Below, piece by piece: positions 36,733-47,633 of a stretch of DNA of 64,000 nucleotides. A program made the translations under genes and the position numbers. The stretch is from the NCBI RefSeq assembly GCF_020165855.1, contig NZ_JAIUFY010000001.1, positions 62,001 to 126,000 of the forward strand. The letters run 5' to 3'. A model generated the notes under the pieces. That model was not told the DNA's origin. It saw nothing but the letters and a program-made list of their open reading frames with translations, and did no database searches. The DNA is from Celeribacter litoreus (GTDB taxonomy: Bacteria; Pseudomonadota; Alphaproteobacteria; Rhodobacterales; Rhodobacteraceae). Every line of letters begins with the position of its first letter. Within the stretch, counting starts at the first letter, position 1.

Positions 36733-38100
36733 TTAGTGCTTGTGGGCTGCAACGGCGAGTTCGGCTTCTGCGGCTTCGTCGATGTGAATGTCATCATCTG
36801 TCAGAACGCCCGCATCCGGATCCGAGAAGATCGCGAGATCAATTTTGCCTTCGCCTTTCGCAACGATGGTGGTCACGACAGCGTCGCCCGTGATGTTCAC
36901 GGCGGTACGGATCATATCCATCAACCGGTCGACCCCGAGAATTAGGGCAATCCCCTCAATCGGCAGACCAACCTGACCGAGCACCATGGTGAGCATGACA
37001 AGGCCAACACCTGGCACACCCGCCGTCCCGATGGAGGCGAGAACTGCCATTGCGATCACGGTGAGATAGCCCACGAGTCCAAGTTCGATACCGTAGACAT
37101 TCGCGAGGAACACAGTCGCAACACCCTGCATAATCGCGGTCCCGTCCATATTGATCGTCGCGCCAAACGGCACACAGAACGACGCCACGGAGTTATCAAC
37201 ACCCATCCGCTCAGTCACCGAGCGCAGGGTGACCGGAATGGTCGCATTCGAGGATGCGGTCGAAAACGCAAACATTTGCGCGGGGCGAATCTTGGCCATG
37301 AAGGTGAAAGGGTTGAGACCCGTTAGCAGCTTGAGCATCAGCATCAGCGTGACAAAGAGGTGCAGGAGCAAAGCGCCTGTGAGGGTAAAGACATAGGCCA
37401 GAACCGGAATGAACAGTTCGATCCCCTGTTCTGTGAATGTCTTTGTAATCAGACAGAAAACACCAATGGGGGCGGCGGACATGACGATGGTCACGATCTT
37501 CATCATCACCTCGTTCATGTATTCGCAGCCTTCCACAAACCCTTTAGAACGGCTCCCGAGCATCAGCACGGCCACGCCAAGGACGATGGTGTAGAAGATG
37601 ATCTGGAGCATTTCGCCGCTCGCAAACGCGGCTATCGGGTTCGTCGGTACAATCGCCGCAAACACGTTCCAGACGGTCGGCGCGGCCTTTCCTTCGATCC
37701 CGCCGACCTCAACGCCCGTCATGTCAAAGCCCTTACCCGGCCCGATAATGAGCGCGAGCATGATGGCGACGCCGATCGCGAGCGCGGTTGTCGCGAGGTA
37801 GAGGCCGAAACTTTTGCCCCCCACACGCCCGAGCAGACGAATGTCACCAATCCCCGTCACCCCAGTCAGCAGGGAAAAGAACACGAGCGGCACAACAAGC
37901 ATCTTAAGCGCGTTGACAAACATCTTGCCGATCATGCCGAAAAGGCCGCCGACGATGTGCGTGTTGATGAACGCGCTATCGATCATGTTGAAGATTACGC
38001 CGAGGATCACACCCGCGACCATCCCGATCATAATTTTCACAGTAAGGGACATTTTTTTCTCGCCCATATCCGGGCCCGGAGTCGTGTCAGTTGCAGTCAT
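36733..38100 (-). CDS. Dicarboxylate/amino acid:cation symporter (SLC1/DAACS family)
   Basis: Sodium- or proton-coupled importer of acidic amino acids or C4-dicarboxylates, 455 residues. Features: multiple transmembrane helices, the first hairpin-loop serine-rich motif FSTASSNATIPVT, the NMDGTAIMQG motif in TM7, and GTAGVPGVG in hairpin 2. It is close to GltP/DctA, but selectivity cannot be read from this. The ATG at 38100 is chosen because the upstream frame to 38214 has no family match. The C-terminal tail is acidic (TDDDIHIDEAAEAE). Divergent from aroC. Confidence 0.9.
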   Translation of the reverse strand: MTATDTTPGPDMGEKKMSLTVKIMIGMVAGVILGVIFNMIDSAFINTHIVGGLFGMIGKMFVNALKMLVVPLVFFSLLTGVTGIGDIRLLGRVGGKSFGLYLATTALAIGVAIMLALIIGPGKGFDMTGVEVGGIEGKAAPTVWNVFAAIVPTNPIAAFASGEMLQIIFYTIVLGVAVLMLGSRSKGFVEGCEYMNEVMMKIVTIVMSAAPIGVFCLITKTFTEQGIELFIPVLAYVFTLTGALLLHLFVTLMLMLKLLTGLNPFTFMAKIRPAQMFAFSTASSNATIPVTLRSVTERMGVDNSVASFCVPFGATINMDGTAIMQGVATVFLANVYGIELGLVGYLTVIAMAVLASIGTAGVPGVGLVMLTMVLGQVGLPIEGIALILGVDRLMDMIRTAVNITGDAVVTTIVAKGEGKIDLAIFSDPDAGVLTDDDIHIDEAAEAELAVAAHKH

Positions 38101-38258
38101 TTTCAAATTCCACTTCTCTATTTGTCCCTCAACTCTCTCACGAATCCCGAATTTTCCCAAATTTCGCCCCGCCGCAGTCGCGCGAAACTCCTCGAACACG
38201 CACTGTTTGCTCAAAGATGTAACATCGGATAAAGCAGAGGAAATTTGAGGAGTCCCCG

Positions 38259-39359
38259 ATGAGCATGAACACTTTCGGACATCTTTTCCGCTTCACCACC
38301 TGGGGTGAGAGCCATGGCCCCGCCTTGGGCGCCACGATTGACGGCTGCCCTCCGGGCATCGAAATCTCCGAAGAGATGCTTCAGGTCTGGCTCGACAAGC
38401 GCAAGCCGGGCACCTCGAAATTCACGACGCAACGCCGTGAACCGGATCAGGTCGAGATTCTCTCGGGTGTGTTTGAAGGCAAGACCACCGGCACGCCCAT
38501 CCAGCTCATGATCCGAAACACGGACCAGCGTTCAAAAGACTATGGCGAGATTGCAGAGGCCTTCCGCCCGGGTCACGCCGACATCACCTATTGGCAGAAA
38601 TACGGGATTCGCGACTATCGCGGTGGCGGACGCTCCTCCGCCCGCGAAACAGCCGCTCGTGTGGCGGCAGGCGGTATCGCCCGCGCTGTTCTGGCTCAAC
38701 TGGTGCCGGATCTGAAAATCACCGGCTACATGACGCAGATCGGTCCGCACGGGATCGAAGGTCCACGCGATATGGCCGAGATCAATAACAACCCGTTCTG
38801 GGTCCCCTCCGCTGCTACGGCAGAGACTTGGGCCGACTACCTCAACGGCATCCGCAAAAGCGGCTCCTCTGTTGGCGCCATCTGCGAAGTCACTGCAGAG
38901 GGCGTTCCCGCGGGTCTCGGCGCACCAATCTATGCGAAGCTCGACACGGACCTCGCAGCGGCGATGATGTCGATCAACGCGGTCAAAGGCGTCGAGATTG
39001 GCGAAGGCATGAACGCGGCCTGCCTGACGGGCGAAGAAAACGCAGATGAGATGCGCATGGGACCGAACGGCCCAGAATACGGCTCAAACCGCGCCGGTGG
39101 CATCCTTGGCGGCATTTCGACAGGCCAGGACGTGGTTGTCCGCTTTGCGGTGAAACCGACATCCTCCATCCTCACACCGCGCAAGACCGTGACGAAATCG
39201 GGCAAAGACACCGATCTCATCACGAAGGGTCGCCATGACCCCTGTGTCGGCATTCGCGCTGTCCCCGTCGGTGAAGCCATGATGGCCTGTGTCATTCTCG
39301 ACCATCTCCTGCTGCATCGCGGACAAGTCGGTGAAGGAACCCGAGGAAAAATTGGCTGA
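38259..39359 (+). CDS. aroC: Chorismate synthase
   Basis: Last step of the shikimate pathway, FMN-dependent, 366 residues. Conserved blocks: [20 protein letters not shown] (first signature), [20 protein letters not shown] (second) and [15 protein letters not shown] (third). The start has GAGGAGTCCCC upstream. Its end overlaps the next gene by eight bases. Confidence 0.97.
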   Translation: MSMNTFGHLFRFTTWGESHGPALGATIDGCPPGIEISEEMLQVWLDKRKPGTSKFTTQRREPDQVEILSGVFEGKTTGTPIQLMIRNTDQRSKDYGEIAEAFRPGHADITYWQKYGIRDYRGGGRSSARETAARVAAGGIARAVLAQLVPDLKITGYMTQIGPHGIEGPRDMAEINNNPFWVPSAATAETWADYLNGIRKSGSSVGAICEVTAEGVPAGLGAPIYAKLDTDLAAAMMSINAVKGVEIGEGMNAACLTGEENADEMRMGPNGPEYGSNRAGGILGGISTGQDVVVRFAVKPTSSILTPRKTVTKSGKDTDLITKGRHDPCVGIRAVPVGEAMMACVILDHLLLHRGQVGEGTRGKIG

Positions 39360-40305
39360 CTTCGTCACGATTCTGGGCATCACGTTCCCCATTTTCGCGC
39401 TGATTGCCCTTGGGTTCACACTGGTCTCGAAAGGCGTGTTCAATCGCGCCGCACTCGACGTGTTCAGTTTCTGGGTGATGAACATCGCGCTGCCGTCGCT
39501 GATCTTTGCGGCTATTGCGTCACGGTCGATCTCGACCGTATTCCATCCAAATTACCTCATTCTCTATGCCGGAACGGCGCTCATCCCGATGGCCGTCGCC
39601 TTTCTGTGGTTTTCGCGGCAATCCGACCCGTTGCGGCGCGCCGTGGCCGTCATGGTCTCTGCCTGCCCGAACACCGGCTTTATCGGCTCGTCGATCTTTC
39701 TTCTCGTGATACCCGAACAGGCTGGGGTTGCACTTGCGCTCAATCTGCTTGTCGAAAACATCCTTTTGGTGCCTCTGTCGCTCGTTCTGTTTGAACTGGC
39801 CCGCAACGGCGAAGACACCGGACACACGCTGCGCCAACGCTTGATGCAGGTGTTCATCGGTCTCGCGCGTCGTCCCCTAATGATTGCAATTGTGATGGGG
39901 CTCGTATTTTCCGCCCTCGGCGCCCCTCTGCCAGAGGCCGGATTGCAGTTTTTCAAACTGCTTGGAGCCTCGGCACCCGCCATCGCGCTTTTTGTGATTG
40001 GGGGTTCTTTGGTTGGGCAGTCCTTTGACGGAAACCTGCCTTTGGCCGCTCAATTGGGGATGATCAAGCTTGCGGTCATGCCCTTGGCCGCGATCGGGTT
40101 GATCCTACTGTTCGGCCAGTTTGGGGTCGAATTGGAGCCGGATTTGTTCAAGGCGCTCCTCATCACCTCAGCCCTACCCACCATGGCGTTGGCCGCCGTT
40201 TTTGCCCAAGAGGTCGGGCGCGGCACGTTTGCCTCGCTCGCGATCCTGCTGAACACGCTGGGCGCGTTTATCTCGCTCAATCTGGTGCTGTATTTCGTCT
40301 TGTAG
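39352..40305 (+). CDS. AEC family permease (auxin efflux carrier-like)
   Basis: Membrane transporter of 317 residues with about ten helices in two inverted halves, first [19 protein letters not shown] and last [32 protein letters not shown]-like helix breaks (here [18 protein letters not shown]) are characteristic of the Mem_trans family. The start is taken as TTG at 39352, with GAGGA five to six bases upstream, overlapping aroC by eight bases; GTG at 39331 is an alternative. The substrate is unknown; some members export malate or other organic acids. Confidence 0.82.
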   Translation: MADFVTILGITFPIFALIALGFTLVSKGVFNRAALDVFSFWVMNIALPSLIFAAIASRSISTVFHPNYLILYAGTALIPMAVAFLWFSRQSDPLRRAVAVMVSACPNTGFIGSSIFLLVIPEQAGVALALNLLVENILLVPLSLVLFELARNGEDTGHTLRQRLMQVFIGLARRPLMIAIVMGLVFSALGAPLPEAGLQFFKLLGASAPAIALFVIGGSLVGQSFDGNLPLAAQLGMIKLAVMPLAAIGLILLFGQFGVELEPDLFKALLITSALPTMALAAVFAQEVGRGTFASLAILLNTLGAFISLNLVLYFVL

Positions 40306-40308
40306 AGA

Positions 40309-41172
40309 TTAACGCGCTTTGGACATCTGAACGGCGAGTATGCCGACCATGATGGTCAGAACGCCCGCGACGTCCCAAATGCCGACGGTCTCCCCGAGCA
40401 GAGCTGCCGCAATCGCGACACCAAAGAACGGGTTGAGAAAGTGGAATGCGGAGGCTTTCACGGTGCCGATCCGTTCGACAAGTTTGAACCAAATCCACGT
40501 TGCCATAAGGCCAGGCACAAAGGTGGTGTACAACATGGCCCAAACGAGTTTGGCGGAGAACACCATCTCATAGGTGTCGATTACTGGAGAAAGAGCGGCG
40601 AGGACAATTGCGCCCACAAAGCTCTGCACCCCGACGACCATGAGAACATTGCCTCCTGCACCTGTCGTCCGCACCGCCAAAGTCGCAACGGCAAGCGCAA
40701 CTGTCCCGATGACACACATAAGAACCCCCACAAGGTCACTGCCCGCCGACAGGCGCGTGCCCATGATCACGAGGACGCCTACAAAACCGATCACAAGACC
40801 GATCAGGGCAAGAGGTTTGGGGACCTCTTTGAGCACGAGGACGGAGAGTGCCGCCACCACGAGCGGCATGGAGGACGCGAGCACAGAGGCGAGAGACGCC
40901 TCGACAGAACGCATCGCGAGGAAATAGAGACCGAGATAGGCCGCGTTTTGGCATAGGCCAAAGATGATGATGCCCTTCCACTGCGCCCTGCTGAAATTCC
41001 ACGACTGGCCGAGCGCCTTTGCGATCAGGACACCCGCAGTGCCAGTCAGGAGAAACCGGACAGCTAGGGACGCAAGCGCCGGAGCGTCTGCGACGATAAT
41101 CCGCGCCGAGGTAAAGGCCGATGACCACATCAGGACAAATGCGACTCCCATCACGATCGCTTTGAAATCCAT
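40309..41172 (-). CDS. DMT superfamily (EamA) transporter
   Basis: A 287-residue inner-membrane protein with ten hydrophobic helices in two EamA repeats: the first carries MWSSAFTSARIIV and SVEASLASVLASSMPL, the second FVPGLMATWIWFKLVERIG and FHFLNPFFGVAIAAALLGE. It is predicted to export amino acids or related metabolites; the substrate is not readable. Starts at ATG 41172 and converges on the AEC gene with three bases between. Confidence 0.88.
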   Translation of the reverse strand: MDFKAIVMGVAFVLMWSSAFTSARIIVADAPALASLAVRFLLTGTAGVLIAKALGQSWNFSRAQWKGIIIFGLCQNAAYLGLYFLAMRSVEASLASVLASSMPLVVAALSVLVLKEVPKPLALIGLVIGFVGVLVIMGTRLSAGSDLVGVLMCVIGTVALAVATLAVRTTGAGGNVLMVVGVQSFVGAIVLAALSPVIDTYEMVFSAKLVWAMLYTTFVPGLMATWIWFKLVERIGTVKASAFHFLNPFFGVAIAAALLGETVGIWDVAGVLTIMVGILAVQMSKAR

Positions 41173-41195
41173 ATCCGCTCCCGCTCACAGCATCC

Positions 41196-41228
41196 AAAAA
41201 CGCGAAAGGGCCGCGACCAGCGCGACCC
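41196..41228 (-). terminator. Intrinsic terminator of the HU gene
   Basis: GGGCCGCG at 41208-41215 pairs with CGCGACCC at 41221-41228 (one G-T), five-base loop; on the minus strand it is followed by TTTCGCGTTTTT. Confidence 0.65.
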
Positions 41229-41251
41229 TCCCGTTCAAAGCGTGTATAGGC

Positions 41252-41539
41252 TTAGCCGTTGACGCTGTCTTTGAGCGCTTTTGCAATGGTCATTTTCACG
41301 ACCTTGTCAGCGTCTTTCTTCATCATGTCGCCGGTCTGCGGGTTGCGGACCATGCGCTCCGGACGCTCACGGCAATAGATTTTGCCAACGCCCGGAAGGG
41401 TCACAGCGCCACCAGCGGAAACTTCGCGGGTGATGAGAGCAGTAACAGCCTCGAGAGCGCTACCTGCGGATTTTTTATCGGTGCCCATTTCTTCGGCCAG
41501 TGCAGCGATCAGTTGGGTCTTCGTCATCGGTTTCGACAT
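41252..41539 (-). CDS. HU-family DNA-binding protein
   Basis: Nucleoid-associated protein of 95 residues that bends DNA. It starts MSKPMTKTQLIAALAEEMG, with the dimerisation helices, and then VTLPGVGKIYCRERPERMVRNPQTGD, the beta-arm region that contacts DNA; KVVKMTIAKALKDSVNG ends it. The arm lacks the usual GFG/NP arrangement of E. coli HU but keeps R-NPQTG. The ATG at 41539 follows GAGGAG; ATG at 41566 would add nine residues. Own promoter and terminator. Confidence 0.92.
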   Translation of the reverse strand: MSKPMTKTQLIAALAEEMGTDKKSAGSALEAVTALITREVSAGGAVTLPGVGKIYCRERPERMVRNPQTGDMMKKDADKVVKMTIAKALKDSVNG

Positions 41540-41588
41540 GTCTGTATACTCCTCGTATTCCCCCATGGTTTAGGGGGTTATTGCGCAT

Positions 41589-41617
41589 TTTTAAGCGAAT
41601 ATTGAGAGGACGCACAA
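41589..41617 (-). promoter_or_regulatory. Promoter of the HU gene
   Basis: On the minus strand TTGTGC (plus 41612-41617), a 17-base spacer and TTAAAA (41589-41594). Between it and the start codon, CCCCC and GGGGG at about 41562-41579 can form a small leader hairpin. Confidence 0.4.
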
Positions 41618-41671
41618 CGGCTAGTGTCGCAAACGCGGGCTTTTTCACGCATTTTGAGCAAAAAATGTGGC

Positions 41672-43156
41672 TTATAGGAAAGCCGTCTCCTCAAACGACC
41701 GCAATTTCCGGCTGTGAATGCGCTCGATCGGCATCTCGCGGAGGATTTCCATTGCACGTATTCCGATCTTCAAATGTCTCGAAACCTGCGATTTGTAGAA
41801 ATCTGAGGCCATTCCGGGGAGCTTCAGTTCACCATGAAGCGGCTTATCCGAGACACACAGAAGCGTGCCGTAGGGCACACGGAACCGGAAGCCGTTCGCC
41901 GCAATCGTCGCGCTTTCCATGTCGAGTGCAATCGCCCGTGATTGCGAGAGACGCTGCACCGGACCCGACTGATCACGCAGTTCCCAGTTTCGGTTGTCGA
42001 TGGTCGCCACAGTACCCGTCCGCATGATCCGCTTGAGGTCATAACCTTCGAGTTCGGTCACCTCTTCCACCGCGTCTTCGAGCGAAGTTTGAATTTCAGC
42101 GAGCGCCGGAATCGGCACCCAAACCGGCAGGTCGTCATCAAGGACGTGATCCTCGCGTAGATAGGCGTGGGCCAGAACGAAGTCGCCCAAGCGCTGGGAA
42201 TTCCTCAGACCCGCGCAGTGCCCGACCATGATCCACGCATGAGGGCGAAGAACAGCAATGTGGTCCGTGGCCGTTTTCGCATTCGACGGCCCCACCCCGA
42301 TATTCACGAGGGTGATCCCCGACCCGTCTGCACGTTTGAGGTGATAGGTCGGCATTTGCGGCATTTTGGCCGAGGCTGGAATTTCTGCGTCCGCATCGAA
42401 AATCTCGACATTCCCGGTGGAGACAAAACTCGTATAGCCACTCGCGGGATCAGCGAGCATCGCGCGGGCGTAGGCTTCGAACTCGGAGACGTAGAACTGG
42501 TAGTTGGTGAACAACACGTGGTTCTGGAAGTGGCTCGCATCCGTCGCCGTGTAGTGGGACAGCCGCGCCAGCGAGTAATCAATACGCTGCGCCGTGAAGG
42601 GCGCGAGAGCGTGCGATCCGTCCGTGTGCAGATAGTCGAATCCGTTGACGATATCGTCGTGCGTCGTCGAGAGGTCTGGCACATCAAAGACGTCGCGCAG
42701 CGGATAAGACAACGCGCCTTCCTGCGGCACGGTGATCTCTTCGTTATAGGCCACAGCAAAGTGGATCGGCATCGGCGTCTTCGACGGACCGATCAGAACC
42801 TCGACACCGTGGTTGCGCACGATCTGCTTGATCTGCTGGCGCAGGTAGTTCCGGAAAAGATCAGGCCGCGTGATCGTCGTCGAATAGGTTCCGGGCTTAG
42901 CCACGTGACCAAAGGACAGCCGGCTATCCATCGTCGCATAGGACGTCGTTTCGACCCGAATCTCCGGGTAAAAGGCCCGATAGCGGGACTCTGGCTGCAC
43001 ACCTTCGGCCACCGCAGAGAATTTGTCGGTCAGGAATGAACAGGCTTCGTCATAGAGCTCTTCGAGATATGCGACGGCCTTCGCTGGGTCCGAGAAAAGT
43101 TTCGGCTCACGTGCTGGGGGCGTTTCCAAGCTCAGGCTCTTCGATGTGCTGTTCAT
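41672..43156 (-). CDS. amn: AMP nucleosidase
   Basis: Hydrolyses AMP to adenine and ribose 5-phosphate, adjusting adenylate pools. The 494-residue product has the AMP nucleosidase N-terminal regulatory domain (YPEIRVETTSYATMDSRLSFG, DLFRNYLRQQI) and the phosphorylase-fold catalytic domain (TLVNIGVGPSNAKTATDHIA, HAWIMVGHCAGLR, ALDMESATIAANGFRFRVPY). Length matches the E. coli enzyme (484). Single gene. Confidence 0.95.
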   Translation of the reverse strand: MNSTSKSLSLETPPAREPKLFSDPAKAVAYLEELYDEACSFLTDKFSAVAEGVQPESRYRAFYPEIRVETTSYATMDSRLSFGHVAKPGTYSTTITRPDLFRNYLRQQIKQIVRNHGVEVLIGPSKTPMPIHFAVAYNEEITVPQEGALSYPLRDVFDVPDLSTTHDDIVNGFDYLHTDGSHALAPFTAQRIDYSLARLSHYTATDASHFQNHVLFTNYQFYVSEFEAYARAMLADPASGYTSFVSTGNVEIFDADAEIPASAKMPQMPTYHLKRADGSGITLVNIGVGPSNAKTATDHIAVLRPHAWIMVGHCAGLRNSQRLGDFVLAHAYLREDHVLDDDLPVWVPIPALAEIQTSLEDAVEEVTELEGYDLKRIMRTGTVATIDNRNWELRDQSGPVQRLSQSRAIALDMESATIAANGFRFRVPYGTLLCVSDKPLHGELKLPGMASDFYKSQVSRHLKIGIRAMEILREMPIERIHSRKLRSFEETAFL

Positions 43157-43298
43157 TTCTTTTCCTTTTTGTCCGTTCCGCCCTAGCTAGGGCGATACCG
43201 TTTACACTTGTAATTCGACTTGGGCCTCGTCACTCAGTTGAGACTAAGTCAAAGACGGACGCAAGCGCTCCTGCCCCTACGACATGGAAGGTTCACAC

Positions 43299-44165
43299 AT
43301 GACACAGAAAACTCTCTTCTCGTTTGGACATGGATATAGCGCACAGGCGCTCGCCCGCCTCCTCGTGCCCGAAGGATGGACCATCTACGGGACGACCCGA
43401 AATCCAGAGAAGGCAGAACAGTTCAAAGCCGACGGTGTGATCCCCGTAATCCTCGGAGTAGACCCGATTCCGGCTAAATTCGGCGCTGCGACGCATTTGT
43501 TGATGTCTGCAGCACCAAGTGAAGATGGCGATCCGTTGCTCCGTGAATATTTTGACGAACTGGTCAGCGCGGCGCCCAATCTTGAGTGGGTCGGGTATCT
43601 GTCGACCACCGGTGTCTATGGCGACCATGGCGGCGATTGGGTGGATGAGAACACGCCCCTCACCCCTGCCACCAAGCGTGGCCAGATGCGTGTCGCGGCC
43701 GAAACTCAGTGGACAAAGGCCGCCGAAGACCTCGGTTTTCCGCTTTCTATCTTCCGCCTCGCGGGGATTTACGGCCCCGGCCGCGGCCCATTTGCGAAGG
43801 TTCGGTCAGGCTCCGCTCGCCGGATCATCAAAGAGGGACAAATCTTTTCCCGCACACATGTCGAAGATATTGCGCGTGTGCTAGAGGCCTCCGTGAAGCA
43901 GCCCGAAAAGGCCGGCATCTACAATGTCTGCGACGACCTCCCCGTCCCGCCGCAAGACGTCATCGGCTATGCCGCCGAACTGCTCGGCCTCCCTTTGCCG
44001 CCCGAAGAACCTTTTGAGACCGCCGATATGACCCCAATGGCGCGGAGCTTCTACGCAGAGAGCAAGAAGGTGCGGAATGACCGCATCAAGGATGTGCTGG
44101 GCGTCACCCTGCTCTATCCGGACTACAAGACAGGTCTGAAAGCACTTCTGGCGCTGGAGCCGTAG
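43299..44165 (+). CDS. NAD(P)-dependent epimerase/dehydratase family protein (YeeZ-like SDR)
   Basis: An extended-SDR-like protein of 288 residues. The nucleotide motif is the variant FSFGHGYSAQALARLL; WVGYLSTTGVYGDHGGDWVDE holds the catalytic Ser/Tyr region typical of the YeeZ group; FRLAGIYGPGRGP follows. The classical YxxxK is not evident, so catalysis may be altered. The ATG at 43299 has GGAAGG seven bases before it. Substrate unknown. Confidence 0.82.
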   Translation: MTQKTLFSFGHGYSAQALARLLVPEGWTIYGTTRNPEKAEQFKADGVIPVILGVDPIPAKFGAATHLLMSAAPSEDGDPLLREYFDELVSAAPNLEWVGYLSTTGVYGDHGGDWVDENTPLTPATKRGQMRVAAETQWTKAAEDLGFPLSIFRLAGIYGPGRGPFAKVRSGSARRIIKEGQIFSRTHVEDIARVLEASVKQPEKAGIYNVCDDLPVPPQDVIGYAAELLGLPLPPEEPFETADMTPMARSFYAESKKVRNDRIKDVLGVTLLYPDYKTGLKALLALEP

Positions 44166-44227
44166 TCGCGCGAACTGAACCTTTTTGCTCCTTTATGCGT
44201 TGGTGAAGAACCATGAAGGGACAGGAC

Positions 44228-44824
44228 ATGAACGAACCACGCTCTGTGAACGACATTTTGCGCGCCATTGAGGCTGCGCAGGATGATCAGGTTGGCCGTG
44301 TGTCCGTCGACGCGATCTTTGACGAAATCGGTCACGCGTCCTTTGCGCCTGCGGTCCTTGTGCCCGCCCTCATCCTAGTGTCGCCAATCTCCGGCATCCC
44401 CGGTTTTCCGACCTTCGGTGCGATCATCATCTTTCTCTTCGCGTTTCAGGCGGTACTCGGCACGGACCATCTCTGGTTACCAGAGTTCATCCGCCGCCGA
44501 CATTTACCGTCCGAGAAGGTGCAAAAAGCGCTCGATTGGCTCGAGAAACCCGCAAACTGGATCGACGAGCGCACGGAAACGCGCCTCTCATTCCTCGCGA
44601 AGCGCCCGTGGCATCGGCTGACCTATCTATTGATGGTGCTGATCGCGATCACCATTCCGGCACTGGAACTGTTGCCCTTGGTCACGTCAGCCGCTTGCAC
44701 CGCGATCAGTCTCATGGCGCTCGGCCTTATGGTGCGAGACGGACTTCTGGTCCTGCTCGGCTATCTCTCAATCGGGGCATTTGCAGGGCTGGTAATCGTG
44801 TTGAGCCAGCAGATTGCGGCTTAG
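44228..44824 (+). CDS. ExoD-family exopolysaccharide synthesis protein
   Basis: Membrane protein of 198 residues with four to five hydrophobic helices ([73 protein letters not shown]) and the ExoD hallmark [13 protein letters not shown]. ExoD proteins affect exopolysaccharide and alkaline tolerance in rhizobia; the mechanism is unknown. The ATG at 44228 follows AAGGGA by seven bases. It overlaps the convergent dxs gene by four bases. Confidence 0.85.
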   Translation: MNEPRSVNDILRAIEAAQDDQVGRVSVDAIFDEIGHASFAPAVLVPALILVSPISGIPGFPTFGAIIIFLFAFQAVLGTDHLWLPEFIRRRHLPSEKVQKALDWLEKPANWIDERTETRLSFLAKRPWHRLTYLLMVLIAITIPALELLPLVTSAACTAISLMALGLMVRDGLLVLLGYLSIGAFAGLVIVLSQQIAA

Positions 44825-46752
44825 GCCCGCTTGCTCGACAGGTCCGCGACACCGAGGGTCGTGAGCACCTTCGTCTCGATGTCAGACGCGCTCAGTGCGG
44901 CCACTTTGTACATCGCGTCAGGGCTCGCGTGGTCAATGAAGGTATCCGGCAGAGTCATCATGCGGAATTTCAGACCGTTATCGAACAGCCCCTCATTTGC
45001 GAGGAAGTCGGCCACATGCGACCCGAACCCACCGATAGAGCCCTCTTCGAGTGTGATCAGCGCCTCATGCTGGCTCGCGAGGTCGCGAATCAAATCGTGA
45101 TCCAGCGGCTTGGCAAAGCGCGCATCCGCAACAGTGCAGGAAATGCCCTTCGCATTCAGGTTCTCGGCGGCTTTGAGAGCATGTTCGAGACGCGTGCCAA
45201 AAGACAGAAGCGCAACGCGCGTGCCCTCCATCACCACACGGCCCTTACCGATTTCGAGGACTTCGCCCCGCTCAGGCATCTGAACGCCAACGCCCTCACC
45301 GCGCGGATAGCGGAAGGCGATCGGGCCATCATCATAGGCCACGGAGGTCGCGACCATGTGCTTGAGTTCGGCTTCATCCGCGGCGGCCATCACGACCATT
45401 CCCGGCAGGTTGGCCATAAATGCGATGTCAAACGCACCCGCGTGCGTCGCGCCGTCGGCCCCAACGAGACCCGCACGGTCAATCGCGAAGCGGACAGGCA
45501 GACGCTGAATCGCAACGTCGTGGACAACTTGGTCATACCCGCGCTGAAGAAAGGTCGAATACATCGCACAGAACGGCTTCATCCCGCCCGCAGCCAAACC
45601 CGCGCTAAATGTCACGCCGTGCTGCTCCGCAATACCGACGTCAAAACAGCGCGACGGGAAGCGTTCGGCGAAGAGATCAAGGCCCGTCCCATCCGGCATC
45701 GCGGCGGTCACAGCAACGATCTTGTCATCCGTCTCGGCCTCTTGCAGGAGGCTCTTGGCAAACACAGAGGTGTAGGACGGCGCATTGGACTTCGCCTTCT
45801 TCTGTTCACCCGTTTGCACGTTGAACTTCGCGGTAGCGTGCCCCTTGTCCGGACGGCCCTCAGCGGGTGCGTAACCTTTGCCCTTTTGCGTGATCGCATG
45901 GATCAGGATCGGGCCAGTCGAGCGCGCTTTGACGGTGCGCAGAACGCTCAGCAACTGGTCCATGTCGTGCCCGTCAATCGGACCAACATAGGAGAAGCCG
46001 AGCTCTTCGAACAGCGTGCCACCGATCGTCATGCCCTTAAGCATTTCCTTGGCACGTTTTGCACCCTCTTGGAAAGGGTGCGGGAGAAGCGAAACCGCGC
46101 CCTTCGCGGCGGCTTTCAGTTCCTGATACGGAGCACCGGAATAGAGGCGAGTCAGGTAGGACGAGAGCGCCCCCGTGGGCGGCGCAATCGACATTTCATT
46201 GTCGTTGAGGATCACGATCAGGCGCTTACCGAGGTGGCCGGCATTGTTCATCGCCTCGAACGCCATGCCCGCCGACATGGACCCGTCGCCGATCACCGCA
46301 ATCGCATCGCCGATCCCGTGCTCCGGCGCACCACCCAGATCGCGCGCCACGGCAAAACCGAGCGCGGCAGAGATAGACGTCGAACTATGCCCTGCCCCAA
46401 ACGGATCAAACGGGCTCTCGGACCGCTTGGTGAAACCGGACAGACCGCCCTCCATCCGCAGGGTGCGGATGCGATCACGGCGACCGGTCAGAATTTTGTG
46501 CGGATAACACTGGTGCGACACGTCCCAGATGAGCCGATCTTTCGGCGTATCGAACACCGCGTGCAGCGCGACGGTCAGTTCCACGACGCCGAGACCAGCC
46601 CCCAAATGCCCGCCCGTTTCGGAAACAGCAGAAATCACCTCTTGGCGCAGTTCATGCGCGAGGCGTTTCAGGTCCGCATCAGAGAGCGTCTTCATGTCCG
46701 CAGGGACATTGACGCGATCGAGCGTGGGCGTGGCTGGACGATGATCAGACAT
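44821..46752 (-). CDS. dxs: 1-deoxy-D-xylulose-5-phosphate synthase
   Basis: TPP-dependent first enzyme of the MEP isoprenoid pathway, 643 residues. [21 protein letters not shown] near the start, the TPP motif [18 protein letters not shown] near residue 154, YVGPIDGHD, and the transketolase-like C-domain ([18 protein letters not shown] with the catalytic Glu) are all intact. It is preceded by ispA and xseB, the usual isoprenoid cluster. Confidence 0.97.
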   Translation of the reverse strand: MSDHRPATPTLDRVNVPADMKTLSDADLKRLAHELRQEVISAVSETGGHLGAGLGVVELTVALHAVFDTPKDRLIWDVSHQCYPHKILTGRRDRIRTLRMEGGLSGFTKRSESPFDPFGAGHSSTSISAALGFAVARDLGGAPEHGIGDAIAVIGDGSMSAGMAFEAMNNAGHLGKRLIVILNDNEMSIAPPTGALSSYLTRLYSGAPYQELKAAAKGAVSLLPHPFQEGAKRAKEMLKGMTIGGTLFEELGFSYVGPIDGHDMDQLLSVLRTVKARSTGPILIHAITQKGKGYAPAEGRPDKGHATAKFNVQTGEQKKAKSNAPSYTSVFAKSLLQEAETDDKIVAVTAAMPDGTGLDLFAERFPSRCFDVGIAEQHGVTFSAGLAAGGMKPFCAMYSTFLQRGYDQVVHDVAIQRLPVRFAIDRAGLVGADGATHAGAFDIAFMANLPGMVVMAAADEAELKHMVATSVAYDDGPIAFRYPRGEGVGVQMPERGEVLEIGKGRVVMEGTRVALLSFGTRLEHALKAAENLNAKGISCTVADARFAKPLDHDLIRDLASQHEALITLEEGSIGGFGSHVADFLANEGLFDNGLKFRMMTLPDTFIDHASPDAMYKVAALSASDIETKVLTTLGVADLSSKRA

Positions 46753-46766
46753 AGCGTCTCGCTTTC

Positions 46767-47633
46767 TCAGGTTTCTCGCGAGATAACGAAGCGGGCGACA
46801 TCTCGCAAGGGTTCCGCCCGTGTTCCAAAGGGGGACAATGCGGCGCAGGCTTCATCCACGAGATCTTGCGCACGTGCTTTCGCGGCGTCCAACCCCAGCA
46901 GAGAAACAAAGGTCGCTTTGCCCGCGTCCGCGTCTTTCCCGACGGCTTTGCCGGTCTTCGTCACATCGCCCTCTACATCCAAGATGTCATCCTGAATCTG
47001 AAAGGCAAGTCCGAGCGCCTTGGCATAGGCCGCGAGCGGCGCTGTATCCGCCTCCGCCATCCGTGGCCCAGCACAGGCCGACCATTCAATCAGCGCGCCG
47101 GTTTTCTTGTTCTGAAGGAGGGTAATTTCCGCCAAATCAAGCGGCGTGGCCGCCGTCTCGGCCGCGATGTCGAGAGCTTGGCCCAAGACCATCCCCTGAA
47201 CGCCCGAAGACTGCGCCAACGTGCGCATCAATTCGACCCGAACACCGCTCGAAACGTCGAATTCGGGGCGGGTCAAGAGGTCAAACGACAGGGTCTGAAG
47301 CGCATCTCCGACGAGGACCGCCGTGGCCTCATCCCAGCGCTTGTGCACCGTCGGCTGGCCGCGTCGCAGGTCGTCGTCATCCATGCAGGGAAGATCATCG
47401 TGTACGAGGCTATAGGCATGGAGCGCCTCAATGGAAGCCGCCGCCCAAACGGAGGTTTTCGCAGAAACGCCATAGAGCGCCGCGCCCTCCATCACGAGAA
47501 ACGCGCGCAGCCGCTTGCCACCATTGAGCGCATACCGCATCCCCTCTTCGACGGGGAGAGAGCCCAACGGCGCAAATACCGTCTCGAAACAGGCGGTCAC
47601 AGCCGCCTTGCACCGCGCCAGGTCGTCTTGCAT
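46767..47633 (-). CDS. ispA: Polyprenyl (geranyl/farnesyl diphosphate) synthase
   Basis: Condenses IPP with allylic diphosphates, 288 residues. The first aspartate-rich motif is [17 protein letters not shown], the second is [13 protein letters not shown], and [11 protein letters not shown] binds the diphosphate. The short C-terminus fits farnesyl diphosphate synthases; chain length is not certain. The ATG at 47633 overlaps the xseB stop by one base (TGATG). It sits between xseB and dxs. Confidence 0.95.
   Translation of the reverse strand: MQDDLARCKAAVTACFETVFAPLGSLPVEEGMRYALNGGKRLRAFLVMEGAALYGVSAKTSVWAAASIEALHAYSLVHDDLPCMDDDDLRRGQPTVHKRWDEATAVLVGDALQTLSFDLLTRPEFDVSSGVRVELMRTLAQSSGVQGMVLGQALDIAAETAATPLDLAEITLLQNKKTGALIEWSACAGPRMAEADTAPLAAYAKALGLAFQIQDDILDVEGDVTKTGKAVGKDADAGKATFVSLLGLDAAKARAQDLVDEACAALSPFGTRAEPLRDVARFVISRET

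Noticed and set aside
44536-46995. An 819-residue plus-strand open frame over exoD and dxs
   Set aside because: It is antisense to dxs, whose TPP and catalytic motifs are complete. Composition is arginine/histidine-rich, typical of a shadow frame.
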